From contig NZ_JARXXP010000002.1 of the NCBI RefSeq assembly GCF_029893965.1, positions 574,153 through 638,152 on the forward strand: DNA of 64,000 nucleotides, written 5' to 3'. Made by a program: the position numbers and the translations under genes. Source of the stretch: Paenibacillus sp. PastM-3 (GTDB taxonomy: Bacteria > Bacillota > Bacilli > Paenibacillales > Paenibacillaceae). The notes beneath the pieces are model-generated. The model was not told the DNA's origin. It did no database searches and worked only from the letters and a program-made list of their open reading frames with translations. Shown one piece after another: positions 8,852 to 16,227 of the stretch. Each line of letters begins with the position of its first letter. Position 1 is the stretch's first letter.

Positions 8852-10244
8852 GTGTAGTTCCCTCCTTGCTATACGGGTCATGGGCATCGCCATGATCGTG
8901 ATCCATGTGATAAGGGCCCTTTTTAATTACTTTTATAAACAATCCGACCAGTACGATACCCAGAATGGCATAAATAGCGTTAAAAGTAATTACCGAGAAC
9001 AGGACTGACCCTGCAGAAACGTTAGGTGATACACTATCCTCGGTTGTCATCAGGCCGAACACCGTCCAAGGCTGACGTCCAATCTCTGTCATAATCCACC
9101 CGGCGGTATTAGCAATCGGAGGCAGCAGAAGTCCCCAGAACATAAAGCGCAGGAACCAGGTGTTCGGACGCTCCATCTTTTTACGCCACATCAGATACAT
9201 CGCATACAGGCCGAACACTACCATAAGCGAGCCGGCGGCAACCATGATCCGGAAGCTCCAGAACGTAGTCCGTACAGGCGGAATATAATTACCCGGGCCA
9301 TACTCTTGCTCATATTCTGCCTGCAGCGTATTCATCCCTTTAACCTCACCGGAGAATTTACTGTAGGACAGGAAGCTGAGCAGGTAAGGGATCTTGATCT
9401 CACCGGTACTTACTTTATTTACAGGATCAATAAAAGCGGTAACGGTCCAGGCAGCAGGATCACCGCTGTCCTCCCATAGGCCTTCGGAAGCGGCCATCTT
9501 CATCGGCTGTGTCTCTACCAGATACTGGGCCTGGGCATGACCGGCAACCGCTACACCCACAGAGGATACAATTCCGACGATGGCCGCAATTTCAAAAGAT
9601 TTTCTAAAGAACGGCACATCCTGCTTCTTCAGCATTTTATAAGCACTGATCCCCGTTACCAGGAAGGCACCTGTTGCATAAGCAGCCAGCAGCGTATGCG
9701 GCAGTTCAACAAGCAGTTGACCGTTAGTAATCAGAGCCAGGAAATCATTCATTTCAGCCCGGCCGTTATTAATTTCGAACCCGACAGGGTGCTGCATAAA
9801 CGAATTGGCCGTGAGAATCCAGAACGCCGACAGCGTTGTTCCCAGCGCAACCATCCAGATGGACAGCAGGTGAATCTTCTTGGAAACCTTGTCCCAGCCG
9901 AAGATCCAGATTCCGATAAAAGTAGACTCCAGGAAGAAGGCTAATAGCGCTTCAATTGCCAGAGGAGCCCCGAACACGTCACCGACAAAGCGGGAGTAAT
10001 CAGACCAGTTCATTCCGAACTGGAACTCCTGTAGAATTCCTGTCACTACACCAACTGCAAAGTTAATCAGGAAAAGCTTCCCCCAAAACTGTGCCATTCT
10101 TTTGTACTCTTCATTGCCCTTTCTGACATACATCGTCTCCATGATCGCAATCATCAGAGCCAGGCCAATCGACACCGGTACAAAGAAATAATGAAAGATC
10201 GTCGTCGACGCAAATTGTATACGCGACAGCATTACTGTATCCAT
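8838..10244 (-). CDS. cydA: cytochrome bd quinol oxidase subunit I
   Basis: A 468-aa haem-bearing subunit, with nine membrane helices predicted. Visible family marks are the N-terminal histidine in FASTTIFHYFFVP (haem b595/d ligand region), the second histidine in GHAQAQYLVETQPMKMAASEGLWE (haem b558 side) and the short quinol loop typical of Firmicutes. The enzyme oxidises menaquinol with low oxygen demand. The start MDTVMLSRIQ at 10244 was chosen over the longer frame to 10268 because it matches the family and has GGGGAG just upstream. It heads cydABDC, and two inverted-repeat operators precede it. Confidence 0.95.
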   Translation of the reverse strand: MDTVMLSRIQFASTTIFHYFFVPVSIGLALMIAIMETMYVRKGNEEYKRMAQFWGKLFLINFAVGVVTGILQEFQFGMNWSDYSRFVGDVFGAPLAIEALLAFFLESTFIGIWIFGWDKVSKKIHLLSIWMVALGTTLSAFWILTANSFMQHPVGFEINNGRAEMNDFLALITNGQLLVELPHTLLAAYATGAFLVTGISAYKMLKKQDVPFFRKSFEIAAIVGIVSSVGVAVAGHAQAQYLVETQPMKMAASEGLWEDSGDPAAWTVTAFIDPVNKVSTGEIKIPYLLSFLSYSKFSGEVKGMNTLQAEYEQEYGPGNYIPPVRTTFWSFRIMVAAGSLMVVFGLYAMYLMWRKKMERPNTWFLRFMFWGLLLPPIANTAGWIMTEIGRQPWTVFGLMTTEDSVSPNVSAGSVLFSVITFNAIYAILGIVLVGLFIKVIKKGPYHMDHDHGDAHDPYSKEGTTHAFS

Positions 10245-10306
10245 ATTTCTCCCCTTCCTTCTCCCCATTCAATATGTCTATTCTGTCAAAAACATAACGA
10301 TTAAAG

Positions 10307-10322
10307 TGTGATGTATGTCACA
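10307..10322. promoter_or_regulatory. TGTGA-N6-TCACA operator, proximal (Rex/Fnr-like)
   Basis: TGTGATGTATGTCACA, a perfect TGTGA-N6-TCACA inverted repeat. Its centre falls about at the expected cydA transcription start, directly after the -10 element, a position suited to repression. Rex (NADH-sensing) and Fnr share this half-site; in Bacillus subtilis Rex represses cydABCD. Which protein binds here is an inference. Confidence 0.65.
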
Positions 10323-10352
10323 TTATACGCCTCGTTTTACGCAAATTTTCAA
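10322..10352 (-). promoter_or_regulatory. candidate cydA promoter
   Basis: On the minus strand, TTGAAA (10347-10352), a long 19-bp spacer and a consensus TATAAT (10322-10327). The last base of the -10 shares a position with the proximal operator. Confidence 0.55.
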
Positions 10353-10357
10353 TAAAT

Positions 10358-10375
10358 TTGTGACAAATATCACAA
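10358..10375. promoter_or_regulatory. TTGTGA-N6-TCACAA operator, distal (Rex/Fnr-like)
   Basis: TTGTGACAAATATCACAA, an 18-bp perfect inverted repeat that fits the Rex pattern well. It is centred 52 bp from the proximal site (about five helical turns) and just upstream of the -35 element, so the two sites lie on the same face of the DNA. Confidence 0.65.
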
Positions 10376-10390
10376 TATTCTGCGTAGAAA

Positions 10391-10420
10391 ACAAAAAAAA
10401 TAAGACGGTTTACCCGTCTT
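10391..10420 (-). terminator. terminator of the YdjO-like gene
   Basis: AAGACGG / CCGTCTT stem with a 5-nt loop, followed on the minus strand by ATTTTTTTT. It separates the YdjO-like gene from the cydA promoter. Confidence 0.85.
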
Positions 10421-10468
10421 GGATTTGTTCATCAATATATTGTAAGGTTGACTTATAATGATTGTTGG

Positions 10469-10699
10469 TCAGGTAATGGAGATACCCTTTTTGAGTGATT
10501 TGAGATCGCCGTTGGAGTTCACCAGCTGCGGCAGCATCTTCATACTACGGGCCATTGGAGCATGACAGAGGGGGCAAGAAGGCGCATGTTCAAATGCGAA
10601 ATTGTCCCTCATCCATCCATTGCAGTCATCATTGGTACAGGCCCAAATAGCGGTATTCTCTTCCGGTACTTCCTCGACAGGCTTCTTCCGGTAGTTCAT
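10469..10699 (-). CDS. YdjO-like cold-inducible zinc-ribbon protein
   Basis: A 76-aa protein resembling Bacillus YdjO. Four cysteines in two pairs (ACTNDDCNGWM and SCPLCHAPM) suggest a small zinc ribbon. YdjO is named for cold induction; its molecular role is unknown. It lies downstream of and co-directional with a cold-shock protein gene, with two hairpin terminators between, so cold-linked expression is plausible but is probably driven by its own promoter. The ATG at 10699 is preceded by AGGGAGG. Confidence 0.75.
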   Translation of the reverse strand: MNYRKKPVEEVPEENTAIWACTNDDCNGWMRDNFAFEHAPSCPLCHAPMARSMKMLPQLVNSNGDLKSLKKGISIT

Positions 10700-10744
10700 T
10701 GCCGTTCCTCCCTTCCTTATATGTCACATGCCTGGACAACAAGT

Positions 10745-10765
10745 AAAAAAGCATCTGACGATGCT
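10745..10765 (-). terminator. small terminator
   Basis: AGCATC-GTCA-GATGCT with TTTTTT on the minus strand. It lies between the cold-shock terminator and the YdjO-like gene and may be a backup terminator for the cold-shock transcript. Confidence 0.55.
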
Positions 10766-10871
10766 CTTACAAGTTGCTGACTGACAAATCCTTTATTACA
10801 GAACGTGTGCCCAGCGTTATTCTGCTTAGATCGGGTTGTGTTTTCAAGGGTGAATTGACTTCTGATCTTTA

Positions 10872-10910
10872 TAAAAAAGACCGTCCCGACTTACGTGTAA
10901 GCAGGGACGG
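10872..10910 (-). terminator. terminator of the cold-shock gene
   Basis: CCGTCCC pairs with GGGACGG, with an inner TTAC/GTAA pair, followed by a T-rich run on the minus strand. It starts 12 nt after the stop codon. Confidence 0.9.
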
Positions 10911-10921
10911 CGCTTCTATTA

Positions 10922-11122
10922 TTACAGTTTTACAACGTTTTCGGCTTGTGGTCCACGGTTGCCTTGAACAACGTTGAATTCAACGCGTTGGCCTTCGTCC
11001 AAAGTTTTGAATCCTTCGCCAGTGATAGCGGAGAAGTGTACGAATACGTCGCTTCCGCCTTCAACTTCGATGAATCCGAATCCTTTTTCTGCGTTGAACC
11101 ATTTAACTGTACCTGTTTGCAT
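10922..11122 (-). CDS. CspA-family cold-shock protein
   Basis: A 66-aa single cold-shock domain. It carries both RNA-binding motifs, RNP1 (KGFGFIEV) and RNP2 (VFVHFSAI), and acts as an RNA chaperone. The start [10 protein letters not shown] at 11122 is chosen over a 5-residue longer form because GGAGGT lies 8 nt upstream and all family members begin there. The region upstream to about 11260 is AT-rich. It can form a hairpin (AAGGG/CCCTT with an inner TGT/ACA pair near 11195-11225), in keeping with the long structured leaders of cold-shock mRNAs. Confidence 0.97.
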   Translation of the reverse strand: MQTGTVKWFNAEKGFGFIEVEGGSDVFVHFSAITGEGFKTLDEGQRVEFNVVQGNRGPQAENVVKL

Positions 11123-11265
11123 GTGTGTTACCTCCACAAATTTAAATTAATATGTTCTTTTTATCTTCAAACAAAGAAAAAATTCACACATTGAGAAGGG
11201 TTGTATTTCAATTGACAGCCCTTTTCAATACGAGAATTAGGTATCAATGTATGATTATTCTCATG

Positions 11266-11487
11266 TTACCACACCCGCGGAACAAAGGCAAGCTGGCATA
11301 TCCGATATTCTCCGTTTTTTCCCTTAAAAGGTTTACTTTCCAATGTAAGGGCTATCAGTCCAGTTGTAACTTGCGCTTCTGTATGATACATCTTATTACC
11401 CTGCTTATTCTGCTTTGAAACGAAAGAAACGGTGCCGCCCTCAAAAAAGTTTCTGTTCAGGGCGGCCGTGCCGCTTCCCTTCCTCAT
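11266..11487 (-). CDS. uncertain small ORF, 73 aa
   Basis: The open frame reads MRKGSGTAALNRNF and ends CQLAFVPRVW. I do not recognise it. A weak ribosome site (AAAGAGG) lies 6 nt upstream of the first ATG, and a second ATG (MYHTEAQVTTG) could also be used. Its first third overlaps the hairpin that may end htrA (arms 11434-11441 and 11459-11466), which argues against it being translated. The C-terminal half looks protein-like. Kept as a low-confidence candidate. Confidence 0.2.
   Translation of the reverse strand: MRKGSGTAALNRNFFEGGTVSFVSKQNKQGNKMYHTEAQVTTGLIALTLESKPFKGKNGEYRICQLAFVPRVW
11434..11466 (-). terminator. possible htrA terminator
   Basis: GCCGCCCT pairs with AGGGCGGC across a 17-nt loop. 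On the minus strand it is followed by a moderately T-rich tail. It is the only strong hairpin after htrA. Confidence 0.45.
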
Positions 11488-11522
11488 GACTGCCTCTTTA
11501 TTATATACAGCCTGTGCAGCAT

Positions 11523-12773
11523 TTATTCCTGCGGCTTCTCAAGAAGTTTCACAGTAGCCTGCTTTACTTCCCCGTTCCGGTAATAAGTAATCTTCAGTTC
11601 ATCACCAATCTTTGTCTGCTCATATAAATACTTGCGCAACGACAGCGTTGAGGTGATCGGCTGGTCATCAAACTTGGTAATAACATCGTTGAACTGCAGG
11701 CCTGCCTCCTCTGCCGGTCCTACCGCATCAAGCACAACGACGCCTTCTTTCACTGAAGCAGGCAGATTAAGCTCCTTCACCTGATCCTCAGCCAGAGGAA
11801 CATAAGGATTGTTCAGATCTACCGAATACACGCCCAGGTAGGAACGTGATATTTTGCCCTTGGCAGCCAGCTCATCTGCCGTCTTCACCACATGGTTGGC
11901 GGGTATGGCGAATCCGAGTCCTTCAACGCCGGTGTCAGAAATTTTCATCGTATTGATTCCGATAACTTTACCATCCAGATCAACAAGCGCCCCTCCGCTG
12001 TTGCCTTCGTTAATGGCGGCATCCGTCTGGATAACCTCCTGCTCCCAGTCATAAACCCCGTCCTGGTTCAGCGATACAGGGATGGTCCGCTCCGTATAGC
12101 TTACAATTCCTGAGGTCAGGGTATCCCCGAGACCAAGCGGATTGCCGATGGCAATAACCGTCTCGCCCAGCCGCAGCTTGGAGGAATCACCGATCTGGGC
12201 AACCGTTGTAACATCCTTGGCATCCATGGACAGTACGGCAATATCCGTGACCTTGTCTGCCCCTACCAGAACTGCCTTATGTGTCACACCGTCTACCGTC
12301 ACTACTTCAAGCTTGCCTGAGCCTTCAATGACATGATTATTCGTAATGATAAAGGCCTTAGTATCGTCCTTCTTATAGATAACTCCCGATCCGAGTGCGG
12401 ATTCATCGAGAATGTTGAGTTCCTTATTATCTTCTTTATGATTAATAATACTCACGACCGCAGGACGGACCAGTGCGGCAGCCTGAATAATCCGGTCATA
12501 CGGATCCCCGCTGCTCGCTGTAACCTTCTGCCCTACTTCCGGTACGTAGGCTTCCCTCTCGGCTGCAAATTGCCCTGTAACGAGACTGAACAGCAGCACG
12601 GCAACTACTGCACTGACTGCTGAGCTGATTACAGAGACCTGCCATGTCGCCATCGTGCGCCGTGATCTGTGCACGGTCCATTTCCGGCTGGTAAGCACTT
12701 TGCTTTTCTCCAGCTCTTTTCTTTTGCGGCGCGGTACTTTGGTTGAATAGAAATCGTCATCGAACAATCCCAC
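11523..12773 (-). CDS. htrA: HtrA-type S1C serine protease, membrane-anchored
   Basis: A 416-aa trypsin-like protease with one membrane segment (residues 45-67) after a basic cytosolic N-terminus, so the enzyme faces outside. The catalytic triad is visible: His147 in ITNNHVI, Asp177 in TDIAVL, Ser259 in NEGNSGGA. A PDZ domain follows (about residues 310-405). It degrades or refolds damaged exported proteins. It is the YyxA/HtrC-position member that usually follows the wal operon; here a convergent small gene separates it from walJ, so it needs its own promoter. Confidence 0.95.
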   Translation of the reverse strand: MGLFDDDFYSTKVPRRKRKELEKSKVLTSRKWTVHRSRRTMATWQVSVISSAVSAVVAVLLFSLVTGQFAAEREAYVPEVGQKVTASSGDPYDRIIQAAALVRPAVVSIINHKEDNKELNILDESALGSGVIYKKDDTKAFIITNNHVIEGSGKLEVVTVDGVTHKAVLVGADKVTDIAVLSMDAKDVTTVAQIGDSSKLRLGETVIAIGNPLGLGDTLTSGIVSYTERTIPVSLNQDGVYDWEQEVIQTDAAINEGNSGGALVDLDGKVIGINTMKISDTGVEGLGFAIPANHVVKTADELAAKGKISRSYLGVYSVDLNNPYVPLAEDQVKELNLPASVKEGVVVLDAVGPAEEAGLQFNDVITKFDDQPITSTLSLRKYLYEQTKIGDELKITYYRNGEVKQATVKLLEKPQE

Positions 12774-13152
12774 GGGTACATCCTCTCCCCTCTATTGCTA
12801 CTGCATTCACGACTGAACGCCAAGCAACTGCCCCCGAACTTCTCGCTCTATCTTAGACTGCGCAGAGCACTAAAAGGTTTCACTTAATAATATATACCGC
12901 CAAATCTGCGGTTTATAAGCGCCAAGGGTCTCTGATTCTTGCAACTTGCCATGATAAACACCGTGAGTCTCAGGAATATTTTGCAGCTTAAAAGACTACA
13001 ATAATAGAAGTAATGAACGTCTGATGCTTATATCTGTCGGTTCCTTATAATTGTATCACAAGCCGGCATACCACCCACATTTTTCTTGGAGCAAAATACA
13101 TGAAATTGTTTACAGTCTCCGTATCATCTCCAGCCGGAAAGGAGCAGGTGTC
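12774..13152. other. intergenic region between htrA and the 68-aa gene
   Basis: This 379-bp divergent region must carry the htrA promoter (minus) and the promoter of the small plus-strand gene. I see a TATAAT at 13046-13051 (plus) without a good -35, and a CCGC/GCGG hairpin near 12898-12914. I find no recognisable operator or RNA. Confidence 0.4.
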
Positions 13153-13359
13153 ATGGAATCTTTTTCAACCAGCATGGATCTTGTGCAATTTATCGGCAAG
13201 CTTGGTGACCTCAAGGATGAACACTATCATTTGCTGCTGGTGCAGAGTGCACTGATCGAGCTCATGATTGATAAAGGAGTATTCTCCCGCCAGGAGCTTG
13301 ACCGTAAAATGGCGGAGCTCGACCGGCTTATGGCTGGCTCACCTTATCCCATGGCGTAG
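13153..13359 (+). CDS. conserved-looking small helical protein, 68 aa
   Basis: Begins MESFSTSMDLVQFIGKLGDL; the ATG at 13153 has AAAGGAG 8 nt upstream and is preferred over the longer frame from 13051. The rest (YHLLLVQSALIELMIDKGVF followed by SRQELDRKMAELDRL) predicts two to three helices and has the look of an interaction module. I do not recognise a family with certainty. Its last 32 bp overlap the end of walJ tail-to-tail, and it stands between walJ and htrA on the opposite strand. Confidence 0.65.
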   Translation: MESFSTSMDLVQFIGKLGDLKDEHYHLLLVQSALIELMIDKGVFSRQELDRKMAELDRLMAGSPYPMA

Positions 13360-14134
13360 GCCGGTCATAGTAGGTATCGCATAATTTAAATTCGCTGTCC
13401 TTGTAGAAGCAGCCCCGGTCCTCCATGGCTCCTCTCACCGACATTCTGGCCAAATCGATCATGTTATGATCGAGGCTTAGATGCGCCAGATAGGTCCGCT
13501 TGGTCCGCCCGGTCAGAATCTCGCTTAATGCCGCCCCGGCCGCCTCATTGGAGAGATGGCCCATATCGCCAAGAATCCGCCGCTTGGTATTCCACGGATA
13601 ACGCCCCATCCGCAGCATCTCGATATCATGATTCGCTTCCAGCACCAGCACGTCCGACCCTTCGAGTGCCATTCTGACCTTATCGCTGACATACCCGAGG
13701 TCTGTTGCCACGCATAGCTTCTCTTTGCCATCATAAAAGTTATAGCCTACCGGTTCCGCAGCATCATGGGAGATTGCAAAGGACTCCACCCGCATGCTGC
13801 CAAAATCACGGTGCGTGCCGGTCTCCAGAATAATCCGGTTATGCTCGGCAATATTGCCTATGCCTTTTTCGATGGCTCCCCAGGTCTTGCTGTTGGCGTA
13901 GATCGGCAGGTCGTATTTACGTGCAACAGCCCCGAGTCCTTTAATGTGGTCGGAATGCTCATGGGTCACCAGTATTCCGTCTATATCTTTCCCCGTCAGC
14001 TCGCGCATCCCCAGCAGCTCATCAATCCGCTTGGCGCTGAGCCCTGCGTCGATCATCAATGTTGTTTCCCCATTGCGTACTACTGTCGCATTACCGGTAG
14101 AACCGCTGGACAGCACTGTAAATGAAATTCCCAT
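13328..14134 (-). CDS. walJ: metallo-beta-lactamase-fold exonuclease WalJ (YycJ)
   Basis: A 268-aa MBL-fold hydrolase. The metal motif THEHSDH (His58, His60, Asp62, His63) follows an N-terminal GSTGN block (residues 10-14) and further conserved residues in LVLEANHD. YycJ-type proteins are DNA exonucleases tied to mismatch repair and lie last in the wal operon. The open frame runs to 14233, but MGISFTVLSS at 14134, with AAGGAG/GGAGAG upstream, fits the family. It starts 14 nt after walI. Confidence 0.93.
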   Translation of the reverse strand: MGISFTVLSSGSTGNATVVRNGETTLMIDAGLSAKRIDELLGMRELTGKDIDGILVTHEHSDHIKGLGAVARKYDLPIYANSKTWGAIEKGIGNIAEHNRIILETGTHRDFGSMRVESFAISHDAAEPVGYNFYDGKEKLCVATDLGYVSDKVRMALEGSDVLVLEANHDIEMLRMGRYPWNTKRRILGDMGHLSNEAAGAALSEILTGRTKRTYLAHLSLDHNMIDLARMSVRGAMEDRGCFYKDSEFKLCDTYYDRPTPWDKVSQP

Positions 14135-14148
14135 CTCTCCTGCTCCTT

Positions 14149-14901
14149 CTACTCTGTTGTCTTGGGACTGATAATGTCCGCACTGATCGCATCTACGTAA
14201 TAGGCGCTGCCGTCCTCCAGCCAGAATCTCCACATCGGTGAAGCCACCTGGCTCTCAGAATTAAACAGCTCCCCGTAATAGCCCAGTTCAATTTCCTTCA
14301 CTACCGCGTCCGCCGGAAAATATTTTTCAATCAGGCTGCTGAGCGCCTGGGAGGCCGGAAGCACCTTCTGCACATCCGCATTTTCGTTGTCGCTGCCGGC
14401 TGCTACAATTTCAATCTTCGGTGAACGGTAGGCAACGATTTTCTGGTTGCTGTTGATGAGCTCCAGCTTTACCCGGAATAGGGAGTATTTCTGGTCCACC
14501 AGCGGGTGGAGCACGAACTTGCCGACCTCACTCTCCTGGGAATCGAAACGGTAACCTGCAATATCCGGAATTTCTCCCTGCAGGGCCTGGCTGAGCTCCG
14601 GGAATGAAGAGTACATGAGCCCGCTGTCTATAGGCTCCTTCAACAGGACCGGCGGAGCGTTCTGCTCCTCACCGGAGTAGATGTAGGTGATATCAGGCAG
14701 CTGCGGCGTAGCCGCCGGAATCGGACAGAGCACCCGAATCCCCTTCTGCTCCATAACTGCCTGCGTTTCTGCCGAGAGGGAAGTAAAATCCAGATTGGCA
14801 GTGGCCTGATCACGCAAATCCATCCACAGCTGATAGCACAGTAGCAGATTCAGCACCAGAAAAGCGTAAATTAGCACACTCTTTGCTCTGCCCCAGTCCA
14901 T
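14149..14901 (-). CDS. walI: WalK regulator WalI (YycI)
   Basis: A 250-aa protein with one N-terminal membrane helix (residues 7-25, MDWGRAKSVLIYAFLVLNLL) and an extracellular domain. With WalH it forms a complex that restrains the WalK kinase by contacts between membrane helices. Length and the MDWGRAK start are typical. It lies 48 nt downstream of walH and 14 nt upstream of walJ. Confidence 0.93.
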   Translation of the reverse strand: MDWGRAKSVLIYAFLVLNLLLCYQLWMDLRDQATANLDFTSLSAETQAVMEQKGIRVLCPIPAATPQLPDITYIYSGEEQNAPPVLLKEPIDSGLMYSSFPELSQALQGEIPDIAGYRFDSQESEVGKFVLHPLVDQKYSLFRVKLELINSNQKIVAYRSPKIEIVAAGSDNENADVQKVLPASQALSSLIEKYFPADAVVKEIELGYYGELFNSESQVASPMWRFWLEDGSAYYVDAISADIISPKTTE

Positions 14902-14949
14902 ACTTCCCCTCCTCTATGTTTATAACTCCGCAATTATTCATTATACCGC

Positions 14950-16227
14950 CTAGCTGATTGTAAGCACACTGCCATCATTTAGGGTAACCCGCCATACCGG
15001 CGTAAGGCGCAGGGTATCCCGCTGCAGTACAGGAATATAGGCCGGAATCAGATCCTTCACAGCAGAGCCGGAGCTGATCTGGGCCAGCTTGGCCTTAAGC
15101 TCGTCACCGCCCGGAAGCTCTACAATCCGCTTTTCTGCCTGTTCTTCCTCCGTATACATCAGCGAACGTTCATAGGAAGAGACGGTACCCTGCTGCAGCT
15201 CCAGCATGATAACCCCGTACTGCAGCTGCGGCCGGCTCATAATCGGGTAAGAGCCGTAATACTGCTGAAACGAAACCTTGCGCTCCTGCTTTTCCTCTTC
15301 CGTCGAAGCCAGACGGTAGGTCCCGTTCCATCCGCCGTGCTGATTAACGAAATCAACAGCCTCCAGCGCATCCTTGGCAGGCGTGCTCTCGCCGGCCGGC
15401 AGCGCCGCAGGATCACTGTAGCTCATCCAGTTCAGCTCCTGATCAACCTGAAGGCTGCGCTTGCTGTCGGTATAGATCTTGGAGCCGTCTTTTTCCGGAA
15501 TATATCTGGTGCTTCCCGCATCAAAGAAAAGATTGCTCTGCATCTGTTCAATGGTATACATGCCGGACGGCATCTCGGCCTCGACCAGATCCAGCTTCTC
15601 CTCGGGCACATAATAATCCCCGTTCACCACTGTATAGGGAGTCCAGTTGATGCCGAAGTCGACATGCTGCTGCACGTCCTGCACGGTAAGATCGGCTTTG
15701 GCCGCTTCATACACAATGTCGCCTCTGGTACTGAAAAAGACGGCATGCGCCTTCGAATCATTTTTGACATTGTAAATCCAGATCCGGTCAATGCTTTCTC
15801 CCTCAAACAGCGAATCAGGCGACAGCTGCATTACCCGCTGCAGCAGCGTAACCGGGATGCCAGCGCCGAAGCTCAGCTCAATCCCGGCATTGTCGCTGCG
15901 GATTTTGTCCCAGTCAAAGTCCTCTACCGAGCGCCGCTGGAAGCTTTCAAAGCTCCGTCCCTTGAGCCGGTTAAAGATCAGATCATAAAAGGTCGAGTCG
16001 GGGTAGAAGAGCGTATGCTTCCCTCCGCCCATATGAATGATCATCCGGTCGGGATAGAGCAGATTCTCCACCTTTTCCTCAGGGCCCATATTATCGGTTT
16101 TGACATACAGATTCTCAGACATGACCGCTGAATCACTGCCCGGAAGCCGGTAGATCAGATAATAGCTTTCTACCAGACTGCCAAGGACCAGGATAGCAAG
16201 AATCCATGTTTTCAGTTTTTCTCTCAT
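14950..16227 (-). CDS. walH: WalK regulator WalH (YycH)
   Basis: A 425-aa protein with a single membrane helix near residues 8-25 and a large extracytoplasmic part, as in YycH. It acts with WalI to tune WalK activity at the septum. Its start overlaps the walK stop by 4 nt (ATGA), which indicates coupled translation. The long antisense frame at 15337-16131 is a shadow. Confidence 0.92.
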   Translation of the reverse strand: MREKLKTWILAILVLGSLVESYYLIYRLPGSDSAVMSENLYVKTDNMGPEEKVENLLYPDRMIIHMGGGKHTLFYPDSTFYDLIFNRLKGRSFESFQRRSVEDFDWDKIRSDNAGIELSFGAGIPVTLLQRVMQLSPDSLFEGESIDRIWIYNVKNDSKAHAVFFSTRGDIVYEAAKADLTVQDVQQHVDFGINWTPYTVVNGDYYVPEEKLDLVEAEMPSGMYTIEQMQSNLFFDAGSTRYIPEKDGSKIYTDSKRSLQVDQELNWMSYSDPAALPAGESTPAKDALEAVDFVNQHGGWNGTYRLASTEEEKQERKVSFQQYYGSYPIMSRPQLQYGVIMLELQQGTVSSYERSLMYTEEEQAEKRIVELPGGDELKAKLAQISSGSAVKDLIPAYIPVLQRDTLRLTPVWRVTLNDGSVLTIS

